The notes beneath the pieces were generated by a model. The model had not been told where the DNA came from, did no database searches, and saw nothing but the letters and a program-made list of their open reading frames with translations. The position numbers and the translations under genes were made by a program. DNA of 64,000 bases from Pseudoduganella flava (lineage in GTDB: Bacteria; Pseudomonadota; Gammaproteobacteria; Burkholderiales; Burkholderiaceae_D): NCBI RefSeq assembly GCF_007830495.1, contig NZ_VLKW01000001.1:248001-312000 (forward strand). The letters are read 5' to 3'. The first letter of the stretch is position 1. Every line of letters begins with the position of its first letter. Shown piece by piece: positions 8,395 through 17,505 of this stretch.

Positions 8395-8456
8395 CGATAC
8401 GCCTATGCGTTGACGAAAGTGTAGCTTTTACGCCGCATATGGTTGTTGGAAAGGCA

Positions 8457-8472
8457 TTGCAATCGATTGCAA
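8457..8472. promoter_or_regulatory. Main operator of the LacI-family repressor
   Basis: TTGCAATCGATTGCAA, a perfect 16-bp palindrome with the central CG typical of LacI/GalR operators. Its right half is the -35 element of the predicted promoter of the TonB receptor gene, so repressor binding would block RNA polymerase directly. Confidence 0.75.
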
Positions 8473-8495
8473 TAATTTGCAAAAGTCGTGATAAT
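8467..8495 (+). promoter_or_regulatory. Predicted sigma-70 promoter of the sucrose operon
   Basis: -35 TTGCAA at 8467-8472, a 17-bp spacer, and -10 GATAAT at 8490-8495. The start codon of the receptor gene is at 8566, behind a GGAGGAG ribosome-binding site. The -35 overlaps the palindromic operator. Confidence 0.6.
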
Positions 8496-8565
8496 GCGCT
8501 GGCCGGGCCGCGGGTGAGATGCACCAGGGGCGTCAGCACAACCAATAAAACCATCGGAGGAGACC

Positions 8566-10851
8566 ATGAAATTCCCTTGCACCCGCATGGGCGCGGCGGT
8601 ATCGCTCGCCCTGTTGCAGATGAACGCGTTCGGCCAGGAAGCGGCCGCCCCGGCCGCCCCGGCTCAGGACGACGGCTTGCAGATGAACCGTGTCGTCGTC
8701 ACCGGCACGGCCGCCGGCACGTCGAAGATGAAATCGTCCGTTTCGGTCAGCACGCTGGAGGCGGACACGATCGCCCAGTCCGTGCCGACCAGCGCTGCCG
8801 ACGTGCTGCGCGCCGTGCCCGGCGTGCGCTCCGAATCGTCGGGCGGCGAGGGCAATGCGAACATGACGGTGCGCGGCGTGCCGATTTCCGCGGGCGGCTC
8901 GCGCTACGTGCAGATCCAGGAAGACGGCCTGCCCGTGCTGCAATCGGGCGACTTCAACTTCATCACGCCGGACGCCTACGTGCGCGTCGACGGCGGCCTG
9001 TCTCACCTGGAAGTCGTGCGCGGCGGTTCGGCCTCCACGCTGGCGACCAATGCGCCGGGCGGCATCATCAACTTCATCGGCAAGACGGGCGAGAAGGAGG
9101 GCGGCAGCATCGGCTTCACGACGGGCGTCGACTACGACAGCAAGCGCGTCGACTTCGACTACGGCGGCCGGGTGGCCGAGCGCACGCGCTTCTTCGTCGC
9201 CGGCTTCTATCGCCGCGGCGAAGGCGTGCGCGAGACGGGCGTCACCAGCGAGAAGGGCGGCCAGCTGAGCGCCAACGTCACGCGCGAATTCGACAACGGC
9301 TACGTGCGGCTGTCGTTCAAGCACCTGGACGACCACACGCCGACGGCGCTGCCGGTCCCTGTCAGCGTGACGAACGGCCGCATCGCGGCCATCGACGGCA
9401 TCGACCCGCGTACCGTCAGCTTCTATTCGCCGTACTGGGTGCCGGACGTCACGCTCGACAAGAGCAACCGCCAGGTCGCGCACGACGTCAACGACGGCAT
9501 GCACGTGCGCAGCAACACGTTCGGCCTGGAAGCGCAGTTCGACCTGGGCGGCGGCTGGACCGTCACCGAGCGCCTGCGCAAGGCCAACAACAGCGGCCGC
9601 TTCATCGGCGTGTTCGCGGGGAACAACGGCAGCGTCGGACAATACGTGTTCGCCACCGGCCCGCAGGCCGGGCAGGCGTATGCCGGCCGCGCCTTCGCGG
9701 CCGTCGTGTTCAACACATCGATCGACGATGCGGGCCTCTTCGTCAACGACACCAAGCTGGCGCGCACGTTCGCGCTGGCAAACGGCACCAAGCTGACCGC
9801 AACCGCCGGCCTGTACGCGTCCGACCAGGACCTGGGCCTGACTTGGAACTTCAACGAATACCTGATGCAGGCCAGCGGCGACAAGCCGGCGCTGCTGCGC
9901 ACGGCAAACGCCACACCGGGCCTCGTCGGCCCCGCGTTCGGCGCCTGCTGCTCGCGGGCCATCGACATGGAGTACAAATACCTGGCGCCGTACCTGAACC
10001 TCGGCTACGAAGCAGGGCCGTGGAACGTGGATGCCAGCGTGCGCCACGACCGCCAGAGCGCGAGCGGCACCGCCAACATCGCCACAGGCGCACAGCGCTA
10101 TGAACCGGCCACCGTGCAGCGCGTGGACTACGACCTGACGCACAACTCGTACTCGGCTGGCGCCAACTACCGCCTTTCAAACAACCTCGCGTTGTTTGCC
10201 CGCGCCAGCGAAGGCGTCGCGTTCAACGCCGACCGCATCCTGTTCGGCGCGCCGCTGGACGGCAGCGTCCCCGTCAGCATCAACACGGTGCGCCAGCTCG
10301 AGGGCGGCGTGAAGTGGAAACGCGGCGGCGTCAGCGCGTTCGTCACGGCCTTCCACGCGAAGACCCGCGAATCGAACTACGAAGTCACGACCCGCACCAG
10401 CACGGCCAACAGCTATGACGCGAAGGGTGTCGAGATCGAGGCGGCATGGCGCGCCGGCGCACTGCAGCTGAACGGCGGTCTGACACTGACGGACGCGGAG
10501 ATCACGGCCACGGCGCCGGGCGGCGAGGCCGTCATCGGCAATACGCCGCGCCGCCAGGCCCATGCCGTGTACCAGGCCGCCGCCACCTACTCACTGGGCA
10601 AGGCACTGCTGGGCGCCAGCGTGATCGGCACCGGCAAATCGTGGGCGGACGACCAGCACACGATCGTGATGCCGGCCTACCGCACCGTCAGCGCGTTCGT
10701 GAACTACGACGTCAGCGAGCGCGTGATGGTGTCGCTGTCCGCCAACAACCTGTTCAACGAAACGGGCTACACGGAGGTCGAAGGCGACGGCCACGCGGCC
10801 CGCTCGATCGCCGGCCGCTCCATCAAGGCCAGCGTGAAATATTCCTTCTGA
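8566..10851 (+). CDS. TonB-dependent receptor, probably for sucrose
   Basis: A 761-residue outer-membrane receptor. A signal peptide runs to about residue 24 (NAFGQ). The plug domain starts with a TonB-box-like VVVTGTA region and includes SAADVLRAVPGVRSESSGG, MTVRGVPI and VEVVRGG-like LEVVRGGSASTL. The beta-barrel ends with the usual terminal aromatic (KASVKYSF). The GGAGGAG site just upstream fixes the start. It is followed 8 bp later by amylosucrase, and then fructokinase and an MFS transporter, as in the sux locus where SuxA is the sucrose receptor. The substrate is inferred from context, not from the protein itself. Control is by the LacI-family repressor through the operators at 8379 and 8457. 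Confidence 0.88.
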   Translation: MKFPCTRMGAAVSLALLQMNAFGQEAAAPAAPAQDDGLQMNRVVVTGTAAGTSKMKSSVSVSTLEADTIAQSVPTSAADVLRAVPGVRSESSGGEGNANMTVRGVPISAGGSRYVQIQEDGLPVLQSGDFNFITPDAYVRVDGGLSHLEVVRGGSASTLATNAPGGIINFIGKTGEKEGGSIGFTTGVDYDSKRVDFDYGGRVAERTRFFVAGFYRRGEGVRETGVTSEKGGQLSANVTREFDNGYVRLSFKHLDDHTPTALPVPVSVTNGRIAAIDGIDPRTVSFYSPYWVPDVTLDKSNRQVAHDVNDGMHVRSNTFGLEAQFDLGGGWTVTERLRKANNSGRFIGVFAGNNGSVGQYVFATGPQAGQAYAGRAFAAVVFNTSIDDAGLFVNDTKLARTFALANGTKLTATAGLYASDQDLGLTWNFNEYLMQASGDKPALLRTANATPGLVGPAFGACCSRAIDMEYKYLAPYLNLGYEAGPWNVDASVRHDRQSASGTANIATGAQRYEPATVQRVDYDLTHNSYSAGANYRLSNNLALFARASEGVAFNADRILFGAPLDGSVPVSINTVRQLEGGVKWKRGGVSAFVTAFHAKTRESNYEVTTRTSTANSYDAKGVEIEAAWRAGALQLNGGLTLTDAEITATAPGGEAVIGNTPRRQAHAVYQAAATYSLGKALLGASVIGTGKSWADDQHTIVMPAYRTVSAFVNYDVSERVMVSLSANNLFNETGYTEVEGDGHAARSIAGRSIKASVKYSF

Positions 10852-10859
10852 CTTTGCAC

Positions 10860-12680
10860 ATGACCGACTTTCCCTCCCCCGAGCGCCTGCTCGCGGCCTT
10901 GCCGCTGGCGCAGCGGGCCGAGGCGGCGCGCCGCTATGCCGAGCATGGCCCGCTGCTGTACCGGCGCCTGGCCGGCCTGTACGGCGGCCGTGCCGATTTC
11001 GCGCGCTGGTACGACGACCTGCTGGCCGCGATCGGCGCGCTCATGGCCGAACGCTCCGCCGGGCTGCGCGAGCTCGATGCGTGCCGTGCGGCGAACCCCG
11101 GCTGGTTCCTCGGCCAGGCGATGCTGGGCTACAGCGCGTATGCGTCGCGGTTCGGCGGCGACCTGGCCGGCGTCGGCCGGCGCATCGAACACCTGCGTGC
11201 GCTCGGCGTCACTTACCTGCACCTGCTGCCGTTCCTGCGCGCGCGGGCCGGCGAGAACGATGGCGGCTTCGCCGTCGCCAGCTTCGACGACGTCGAGCCC
11301 GGCCTCGGCACGATGGACGACCTGGAAACGCTGTGCGTGCAGTTGCGCGCGGCCGGCATCAGCCTGTGCGGCGACTTCATCCTGAACCACGTGGCCGACG
11401 ACCATCCGTGGGCGCAGGGCGCGCTGGCCGGCGACGCACGGCTGCGCGACTTCTTCCACGTGTTCCCCGACCGCGCCATGCCGGACCGCTACGAGCGCAC
11501 GCTGGGCCAGGTGTTCCCCGAAGCGTCACCGGGCAACTTCACGCACGTGCCGGCGCTGGGCTGGGTGTGGACGACGTTCTACCCGTTCCAGTGGGACCTG
11601 AACTATGCGAATCCGGACGTGCTGGCCGAGATCGCGGCCGCGCTGCTGCGCCTCGCCAACCGCGGGGTGGAAGTGTTCCGGCTCGACTCCACGGCGTTCC
11701 TGTGGAAGCGCGAGGGCACGCCGTGCATGAACCAGCCGGAGGCGCACGCGATCCTGCAGGCGCTGCGCGCGATCGTCGGCATCGCCGCGCCGGCCGTGCT
11801 GCTGAAGGCGGAGGCGATCGTGCCGACGCGCGACCTGCCGGCCTACCTGGGCGAACCGGGCGTGCCCGAGTGTCACCTCGCCTACCACAGCACGTTGATG
11901 GCGGCCGGCTGGGCCGCGCTGGCCGAGCAGGACACGAGCCTGCTGCGCGCCGTCGTCGAGCGCACGCCGTCCCTGCCGGCGGGCGCCAGCTGGCTGACCT
12001 ATGTGCGCTGCCACGACGATATCGGCTGGAAGATCCTGGCCGACGAAGCGGCCGGCGACGTGGCCCGGCTGGCCGGCATCGCGAACTTCTTCCACGGCGC
12101 GGGCGACAGCTTCGCGGCCGGCGTGCCGTTCCAGTCCGGCGCGGCGGTGACGGTGCAGGCGACCAACGGCATGGCCGCGGCGCTGGCCGGCTTCGAGACG
12201 GCGGCCGGGCCGCTGGCACGCGAGGCGGCGTTGCGCCGGCTGCTGCTGGTGCATGGCGTGGCGCTGGCGTTCGGCGGCATGCCGATGCTGTACATGGGCG
12301 ACGAACTGGGCATGGGCAACGACCACGGCTACCGCGCCGACCCACAGCGCGCGCACGACACGCGCTGGGTGCAGCGCCCCGACTTCGACGACGAAGCGGC
12401 GGCGCGGCGCGACGACCGCGATACGTGGTCCGGCCGGGTCTTCGGTGCGCTGCGCGCGCTCGTCGAACAACGTAGCGCGTGCGCCGCGCTGGCCGCCGAC
12501 GTGCCGCGCACGGTGCTGCCGATGGACGACCCGGCATTGCTGGCGCTGGCACGGGGCGATAGCTTCCTTGCGCTGTTCAATTTCTCCGCGCGAACGGTGA
12601 AGGTGCCGCCGGGCACCTGGCCGAGGTATCCTGACGCGATCGAGCTGGAACCCTGGGGCATGCGCTGGCTGACGCGCTGA
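10860..12680 (+). CDS. Amylosucrase / sucrose hydrolase (GH13)
   Basis: A 606-residue GH13 enzyme that splits sucrose, either transferring glucose to a growing alpha-glucan (amylosucrase) or hydrolysing it (sucrose hydrolase). The nucleophile D276 is in EVFRLDSTAFLWKR, the acid/base E318 in LLKAEAIV, and the transition-state aspartate in YVRCHDDIGW (about D386). The 42-residue gap between D276 and E318 equals that of Neisseria polysaccharea amylosucrase (D286/E328, from memory). Length (606 against ~630) fits that family, with a slightly shorter N terminus. There is no signal peptide, so it acts in the cytoplasm on imported sucrose. The fructose released would go to the adjacent fructokinase. 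Polymerase and hydrolase cannot be told apart from the sequence alone. Confidence 0.87.
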   Translation: MTDFPSPERLLAALPLAQRAEAARRYAEHGPLLYRRLAGLYGGRADFARWYDDLLAAIGALMAERSAGLRELDACRAANPGWFLGQAMLGYSAYASRFGGDLAGVGRRIEHLRALGVTYLHLLPFLRARAGENDGGFAVASFDDVEPGLGTMDDLETLCVQLRAAGISLCGDFILNHVADDHPWAQGALAGDARLRDFFHVFPDRAMPDRYERTLGQVFPEASPGNFTHVPALGWVWTTFYPFQWDLNYANPDVLAEIAAALLRLANRGVEVFRLDSTAFLWKREGTPCMNQPEAHAILQALRAIVGIAAPAVLLKAEAIVPTRDLPAYLGEPGVPECHLAYHSTLMAAGWAALAEQDTSLLRAVVERTPSLPAGASWLTYVRCHDDIGWKILADEAAGDVARLAGIANFFHGAGDSFAAGVPFQSGAAVTVQATNGMAAALAGFETAAGPLAREAALRRLLLVHGVALAFGGMPMLYMGDELGMGNDHGYRADPQRAHDTRWVQRPDFDDEAAARRDDRDTWSGRVFGALRALVEQRSACAALAADVPRTVLPMDDPALLALARGDSFLALFNFSARTVKVPPGTWPRYPDAIELEPWGMRWLTR

Positions 12681-12681
12681 C

Positions 12682-12705
12682 CGCATCACACATCGCATCA
12701 CACAT
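12682..12705. repeat. Tandem 12-bp duplication
   Basis: Two exact copies of CGCATCACACAT back to back in the short gap between the amylosucrase and fructokinase genes. It may be a replication-slippage product; no function is apparent. Confidence 0.55.
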
Positions 12706-12731
12706 AACAATCACATGACGAGACAAACCGG

Positions 12732-13640
12732 ATGACACAGCACAGCCAACCCATCGCCATCTTCGGCGAAGCGCTGGTCGACGACTTCGGCGCCAGCCAG
12801 GTCGTCGGCGGCGCCCCGTTCAACGTCGCGCGCCACCTGGCCGCATTCGGCGCCGCCACGCTGACGATCACCCGTATCGGCGCCGATCCCTTCGGTGCAA
12901 CAGTGCGCGCACAGTTCGAGCGCTTCGGCATGCCGGACGCCGGCCTGCAGGTCGACCCGGTGCGGCCCACCGGCCGGGTGCTGGTCGAGCAGCAGGGCGG
13001 CAGCCACCGCTTCACGATCCTGCCCGATCAGGCGTACGACCATATCGATGCGCACCTGGCATTGACCGCGCTGGCGCAGGGCACACCCCGCATGCTGTAC
13101 TTCGGCACGCTGGCGCAGCGCGGCGCCGTGTCGCGCGCGACGCTCGACAGCCTGCTGGCCGCCACCGATGCGCCGCGCTACCTGGACCTGAACCTGCGCG
13201 ACGGCCAGTACACCACCGAGGCGGTGCTGGAATCGATCCGTCACGCGGACATCCTGAAGGTGAACGATGAAGAACTGGCGTGGCTGCAGGCCGCACTGGG
13301 GCTGCCGCGGTCGGAGGAGGCCGACGCCTGCGCGGCCCTGATCGCGATGTTCCGGCTGGACAGCCTCGTGGTCACGCTGGGGCCGCGCGGCGCGCTGTGG
13401 CAGGGCGCCGACGGCACCCGGCTGCATGCCGCCGCACCGGCAGGCGTCGAGATCGTCGACACGGTGGGGGCGGGCGACGCGTTTTCCGCCGTGTTCCTGC
13501 TGGGCGAGCGGCACGGCTGGCCGCGCGCGGCGACGCTGGCGCGGGCCAACGCGTTTGCCGCGGCGATCTGCGGCGTGCGCGGCGCGGTACCGGCCGATGC
13601 CACTTTCCATGCCGCGTGGCTGCGGCAGTGGGCCGAGTGA
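12732..13640 (+). CDS. PfkB-family fructokinase
   Basis: A 302-residue sugar kinase of the PfkB/ribokinase family, expected to convert fructose to fructose 6-phosphate. The N-terminal substrate region is IFGEALVDDF ... VVGGAPFNVARHLAAFG, and the C-terminal signature with the catalytic base is IVDTVGAGDAFSAVFL at about residues 238-253. Its place between amylosucrase and the sugar transporter makes fructose, the leaving group of sucrose cleavage, the most likely substrate. The start ATG at 12732 directly precedes the conserved strand. It is probably expressed as part of the sucrose operon. Confidence 0.87.
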   Translation: MTQHSQPIAIFGEALVDDFGASQVVGGAPFNVARHLAAFGAATLTITRIGADPFGATVRAQFERFGMPDAGLQVDPVRPTGRVLVEQQGGSHRFTILPDQAYDHIDAHLALTALAQGTPRMLYFGTLAQRGAVSRATLDSLLAATDAPRYLDLNLRDGQYTTEAVLESIRHADILKVNDEELAWLQAALGLPRSEEADACAALIAMFRLDSLVVTLGPRGALWQGADGTRLHAAAPAGVEIVDTVGAGDAFSAVFLLGERHGWPRAATLARANAFAAAICGVRGAVPADATFHAAWLRQWAE

Positions 13641-13651
13641 GGGAGCGCACG

Positions 13652-14986
13652 ATGGCACACCGGCCGCACCTGTCGTTCTGGCAGATCGTCAACATGAATG
13701 TCGGCTTCTTCGGCATCCAGTTCAGCTTCGGGCTGCAGCAAAGCAGCATGAGCCCGATCTACAAATACCTCGGGGCGGACGAAGCGACGTTGCCGCTGCT
13801 GTGGCTTGCCGGCCCCGTCACGGGCCTCCTCGTGCAGCCGCTCGTCGGCGCGATGAGCGACCGCACCGTCACGCGCTGGGGGCGGCGCACGCCGTACTTC
13901 CTGATCGGCGCGCTGCTGTGCAGCCTGGGGCTGCTCGCCATGCCGTTCAGCCCCACGTTGTGGATGGCGGCCAGCCTGCTGTGGATCCTCGACGCGGCCA
14001 ACAACGTGACGATGGAACCGTACCGCGCGTTCGTCAGCGACAAGCTGGCCCCAAGCCAGCATTCGCTCGGCTTCCTGACGCAGAGCGCGTTCACTGGGCT
14101 GGGGCAGACGTTGGCCTACCTGACGCCGTCGCTGCTGGTGCTGCTGGGGATGGACAAGGATGCGACCAACGGCAGCCACATTCCGCAAGTGGTGGTGGCG
14201 GCGTTCCTGCTCGGCGCGTTCATGTCGATCGCCAGCGTGCTGTGGTCGATCCGCACGACGCCGGAAGACCCGCCCGCCGTCATCGAAGGCGGCACGCGGC
14301 CAGGCCTGCGCACGGTGCTGGCCGACGTCGTGCTGGCGCTGCGTGACATGCCGGACACGATGCGCCGCCTCGCGCTGGTGAAGCTGTTCCAGTGGTATGC
14401 GATGTTCTGCTATTGGCAGTACATCATGCTGGCGCTGGCGCGCACGGTGTACGGCACCAGCGACCCGGCCAGCGCGGGCTTTCGCGACGCGGGCCTGCTG
14501 AACGGCCAGATCGGCGCGTTCTACAACTTCGTCGCCTTCATCGCCGCGTTTGCGTTGGTGCCGTTCACGCGGCGCTATGGCCCGAAGGTGATGCACAGCG
14601 TGTGCGTCGCGCTGGCCGGCATCGGCATGCTGTGCATCCCGCTGATCCGCGAACCGGCATTGCTGTTCCTGCCGATGATCGGCATCGGCCTTGCCTGGGC
14701 CAGCATGATGGGCAATCCGTACGTGATGCTGGCCGGCTGCATCCCGCCGGAGCGCACCGGCGTCTACATGGGTATCTTCAACATGTTCATCGTGCTGCCG
14801 ATGATCGTGCAGATCTTCACGCTGCCGCTGTTGTACGGCACCGTGCTGGGCGGCGATCCGGCCAACGTGATCCGGCTGGCCGGCGTGCTGATGCTGTGCG
14901 CGGCGGTGGCGGTGTTGCGGGTGAAGCTGAAGCCGGCGCAGCAGGAGGCCGACATGGCCGTGCCGCTGCCGGCAGCGCGGCACTGA
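13652..14986 (+). CDS. MFS sugar transporter, probably sucrose importer
   Basis: A 444-residue, roughly 12-helix inner-membrane transporter of the glycoside-pentoside-hexuronide/SLC45-like group. The opening [20 protein letters not shown] and the loop [21 protein letters not shown] are typical of SuxC-like and plant-type sucrose porters. The ATG at 13652 follows a GGGAGCG ribosome-binding site 11 bp after the fructokinase stop; longer upstream reading is a shadow of that gene. As last gene of the cluster it would carry sucrose from periplasm to cytoplasm for amylosucrase. The substrate is inferred from context. It ends convergent with the sensor kinase gene. Confidence 0.86.
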   Translation: MAHRPHLSFWQIVNMNVGFFGIQFSFGLQQSSMSPIYKYLGADEATLPLLWLAGPVTGLLVQPLVGAMSDRTVTRWGRRTPYFLIGALLCSLGLLAMPFSPTLWMAASLLWILDAANNVTMEPYRAFVSDKLAPSQHSLGFLTQSAFTGLGQTLAYLTPSLLVLLGMDKDATNGSHIPQVVVAAFLLGAFMSIASVLWSIRTTPEDPPAVIEGGTRPGLRTVLADVVLALRDMPDTMRRLALVKLFQWYAMFCYWQYIMLALARTVYGTSDPASAGFRDAGLLNGQIGAFYNFVAFIAAFALVPFTRRYGPKVMHSVCVALAGIGMLCIPLIREPALLFLPMIGIGLAWASMMGNPYVMLAGCIPPERTGVYMGIFNMFIVLPMIVQIFTLPLLYGTVLGGDPANVIRLAGVLMLCAAVAVLRVKLKPAQQEADMAVPLPAARH

Positions 14987-14996
14987 GGGAGCGCCG

Positions 14997-17051
14997 CTAC
15001 GAGGCGAGCGCGCGCTGGGCGGACGGCCGGCGCGACTGGATCGCGCGCTCGAGCGCCTCCATCGTCGCCGGCTTCGTCAGGTGCAGGTCGAAGCCGGCCT
15101 GTTCGCTTTGCTGGCGCTCGCGCTCGCTGCCCCAGCCGCTCAGCGCGATCAGCAGGATCGGCCGGTGCGGGTGGCGCAGCCGGATCTGCCGCGCCACCTC
15201 GTGGCCGCTGATGTCCGACAGGCCGATGTCGAGGATGGCCACATCCACGTCCGCCTGTTCCAGCGCCTCGAGCGCGCTCCTTCCGGTGTAGGCCAGTTGC
15301 ACGGCGTGGCCGCGCGCTTCGAGCATCGCGCCCAGCGTCTGCGCGGCATCGTGGTTATCGTCCAGTACCAGCACGCGCAGCGGCGCCCGCGCGGGTGCGC
15401 GTGCCGCGGGGCGTTCGCGCCGGCCAGCCGCGGCGGCCGGCAGCACGGGCAGGCGTACCGTGAATGTGCTGCCCTTGCCCTGCCCGTCGCTCTCGGCCAC
15501 GATCGTGCCGCCATGCAGCTCGACGATGCGGCTGGCCAGCGCCAGCCCCACGCCGAGGCCGCCCTGGCGTTGCGCGCGCGTGTCCTCGGCCTGGGCGAAC
15601 ATGCCGAACACCTGGGGCAGCGTGTCGGCGGCGATGCCGGCACCGGTATCGGCAACGCGGAACACCGCGTTGTCCTCCTCCTCGGCCACGGCCAGCACGA
15701 TGCTGCCGCCGCGCGGCGTGTACTTGACGGCGTTGTGCAGCAGGTTGCAGATCACTTCCGTCAGCCGCACGCGGTCGGCATACACCGTCAGCGGCACGGC
15801 CGGCAGGCGCGCCTCGAAACGCAGCGCGGCCCGTTCGATGTCATCGCGGCAGAACTCGGTCGCCGCCTCGACGATCTCGCGTACGCCGGCCGCTTCCATC
15901 TTCAGCTCGAGCTTGCCGGAGCTGATGCGCGCGACGTCGAGCAGATCATCGATCAGGTGCACCACGTGGGCCATCTGGCGCTGCATGATCTCGCGTGCCC
16001 GTACGCGTGGCGTGGTCTCCGACGCATCCAGTTTCAGCAGTTCCAGGCCCGACTGGATCGCGGCCAGCGGATTGCGCAGCTCATGCGCCAGCACGGCCAG
16101 GAATTCATCCTTGTAGCGGGCCTGGCGGTGCAGTTCCCGCACCGCGTTGGTGTGCGCCGTGATATCCACGAACGCGGCCGCGGCGCCGATCAGCCGGCCA
16201 TCCTGCCCGCGCAACGGCACCGCGTTCATCAGCACGTGCAGCACGTCGCCATTGTCGAAGCGGATTTCCAGTTCCTTGCCGCGCACGTCGGCGCCTGTCG
16301 TGGCGGCCACCTGCAACGGCAGCCGGTCCGGCGCCAGCCGCTCGCCGCCGGCAAACACTTCGAAGGCGTGGCGCGCGGGTATGCTCAGCGACGGGTTTTC
16401 GTCCGCGGCCAGGCGCAGCAGGTGCCGGGCCTCGGCACTGGCCGTCACGGTTAGGCAGCCGGGGTCGTGGGCGATGAAGACGGCGGCGGGCGTCGCGTCC
16501 ATCACGCTTTCCAGTTCGCTGGCGCGCAGGCGTTCGCGCTGTTCGCTGGCGTGCAGCGCTTCGAGCAGGCGCTTGCGTTCGGTGATGTCCTCCACCGCCA
16601 CCGACAGGCCGGCGATCGCCCCATGCTTGTCGCGGATCGGGTAGACGCTCTCGCGGAAGGTGCGGATGACGGACGGCTGGGCCGCCGTCGGTCCTGCGAA
16701 CTCGAGGCCGAACACGGGCACGCCGGTGCGCAGGACTTCATTGAATGTGGGGGCGGCCAGTGCCGCCACTTCCGGCACGACCTCATGGATCGTGTGGCCC
16801 ACATGGCGCGCGACGCTGACGCCGTTGATCCCGGCCAGCACCGGGTTGATGCGGACATAGCGCAGGTCGCGGTCCAGTACGGCCAGCCCGAGCGGTGCGT
16901 GATCGTAGGCGACCGCCATCTGGCGCACGGCATCGCGGCACGCGGCGGCCTCGGCGCGGGCCTGGCGCAGCCTGCGCGTTTGCGCCAGCGCGAGTACAAG
17001 CAAGAGTGCTGCCGCCAGTGCGGGAAGTACTTGTAAAACAAAAGCCGCCAC
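14997..17051 (-). CDS. PAS-PAS hybrid sensor histidine kinase
   Basis: A 684-residue hybrid kinase. An N-terminal hydrophobic helix (about residues 3-24) may anchor it. Two PAS domains follow at about 45-160 and 180-298, each ending in the ED/VD-ITE or ITA motif of PAC segments. The HisKA box is FLAVLAHELRNPLAAIQ with H323. The ATPase domain has LLHNAVKYTPRGGS, ADTGAGI and GGLGVGLALAS. A C-terminal receiver (about 555-670) has VDVAILDIGLSDISGHE as phospho-acceptor region. The start is GTG at 17049-17051 after a GGGGG ribosome-binding site. No partner regulator lies beside it, so it may be an orphan. The signal is unknown; the sucrose genes lie convergent to it. Confidence 0.87.
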   Translation of the reverse strand: MAAFVLQVLPALAAALLLVLALAQTRRLRQARAEAAACRDAVRQMAVAYDHAPLGLAVLDRDLRYVRINPVLAGINGVSVARHVGHTIHEVVPEVAALAAPTFNEVLRTGVPVFGLEFAGPTAAQPSVIRTFRESVYPIRDKHGAIAGLSVAVEDITERKRLLEALHASEQRERLRASELESVMDATPAAVFIAHDPGCLTVTASAEARHLLRLAADENPSLSIPARHAFEVFAGGERLAPDRLPLQVAATTGADVRGKELEIRFDNGDVLHVLMNAVPLRGQDGRLIGAAAAFVDITAHTNAVRELHRQARYKDEFLAVLAHELRNPLAAIQSGLELLKLDASETTPRVRAREIMQRQMAHVVHLIDDLLDVARISSGKLELKMEAAGVREIVEAATEFCRDDIERAALRFEARLPAVPLTVYADRVRLTEVICNLLHNAVKYTPRGGSIVLAVAEEEDNAVFRVADTGAGIAADTLPQVFGMFAQAEDTRAQRQGGLGVGLALASRIVELHGGTIVAESDGQGKGSTFTVRLPVLPAAAAGRRERPAARAPARAPLRVLVLDDNHDAAQTLGAMLEARGHAVQLAYTGRSALEALEQADVDVAILDIGLSDISGHEVARQIRLRHPHRPILLIALSGWGSERERQQSEQAGFDLHLTKPATMEALERAIQSRRPSAQRALAS

Positions 17052-17203
17052 TGTGCCCCCTGGTTGGTCAGGCAGCCGGCCGCGCCGGTCGCCGATTGCG
17101 CCGCAGTCGGCAGCTTACTCCATCCGGCAGGCCGGCGGGCAATCGTGCGGGTAGGGGCGCGCTATCGGGCGGCGGAATCAGGCGGCGGGATCACGGCGTG
17201 GAA

Positions 17204-17304
17204 TCAGACCACCGCGCCGAGCTTGAAGATCGGCAGGTACATCGCGACGACGAGGCCGCCGATCAGCACGCCGAGGATCACCATGCCCGGTGGTTCGGCC
17301 AGCG
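17204..17304 (-). pseudogene. Remnant of the pilC 3' end
   Basis: The minus strand encodes LAEPPGMVILGVLIGGLVV followed by AMYLPIFKLGAVV and a stop. This aligns without gaps to the last residues of intact PilC (LMEPAIMVILGVL ... KLGSVV), whose gene ends at 31753. Bases 17220-17285 are identical to 31769-31834 (66 of 66), including all synonymous positions, while the flanks are homologous but diverged. Weak amino-acid similarity may reach about 17325. No ribosome-binding site or upstream pilC sequence is present, so this is a broken copy. Elsewhere 17052-17505 holds only the regulatory region of the next gene. Confidence 0.88.
17220..17285. repeat. Left copy of a 66-bp direct repeat (pilC end)
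   Basis: Identical over 66 bases and in the same orientation to 31769-31834 inside the intact pilC. Together the copies bracket about 14.5 kb. This is the topology left when an integrating element inserts into the 3' end of a gene and displaces the original end, but no integrase gene is present between the copies. Confidence 0.85.
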
Positions 17305-17395
17305 GGGAATCAGTCGCAACTGGCGGTTCTCGATCGCTGATCGGAAGCAGCCGCCCGTCACGAGCGGAGCGGCCAATCGGAACCGCGGCGTTGTA

Positions 17396-17412
17396 TTTTC
17401 CAATACAGAAAA
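17396..17412. promoter_or_regulatory. ATTTTC-N7-GAAAA palindrome upstream of the receptor gene
   Basis: TTTTC-CAATACA-GAAAA in an AT-rich stretch before the TonB receptor gene. The same spaced palindrome occurs at 26558-26574 and 26683-26699, both at promoters of this island. It is a candidate operator for the XRE-cupin regulator. A wider pair of half sites (ATTTTC at 17424, GAAAA at 17447) flanks the predicted -35 of this gene. Confidence 0.55.
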
Positions 17413-17432
17413 CAGTTCAATAAATTTTCTGA

Positions 17433-17460
17433 TTGATTCATATCATGAAAAGAATATACT
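17433..17460 (+). promoter_or_regulatory. Predicted promoter of the island TonB receptor gene
   Basis: -35 TTGATT at 17433-17438, a 16-bp spacer and -10 TATACT at 17455-17460, about 45 bp before the ATG at 17506, which follows an AGGAG ribosome-binding site. Confidence 0.5.
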
Positions 17461-17505
17461 GATTGGAAAACGTATTGACCGCGGTTCCCTCACCAGGAGT
17501 GCAAC

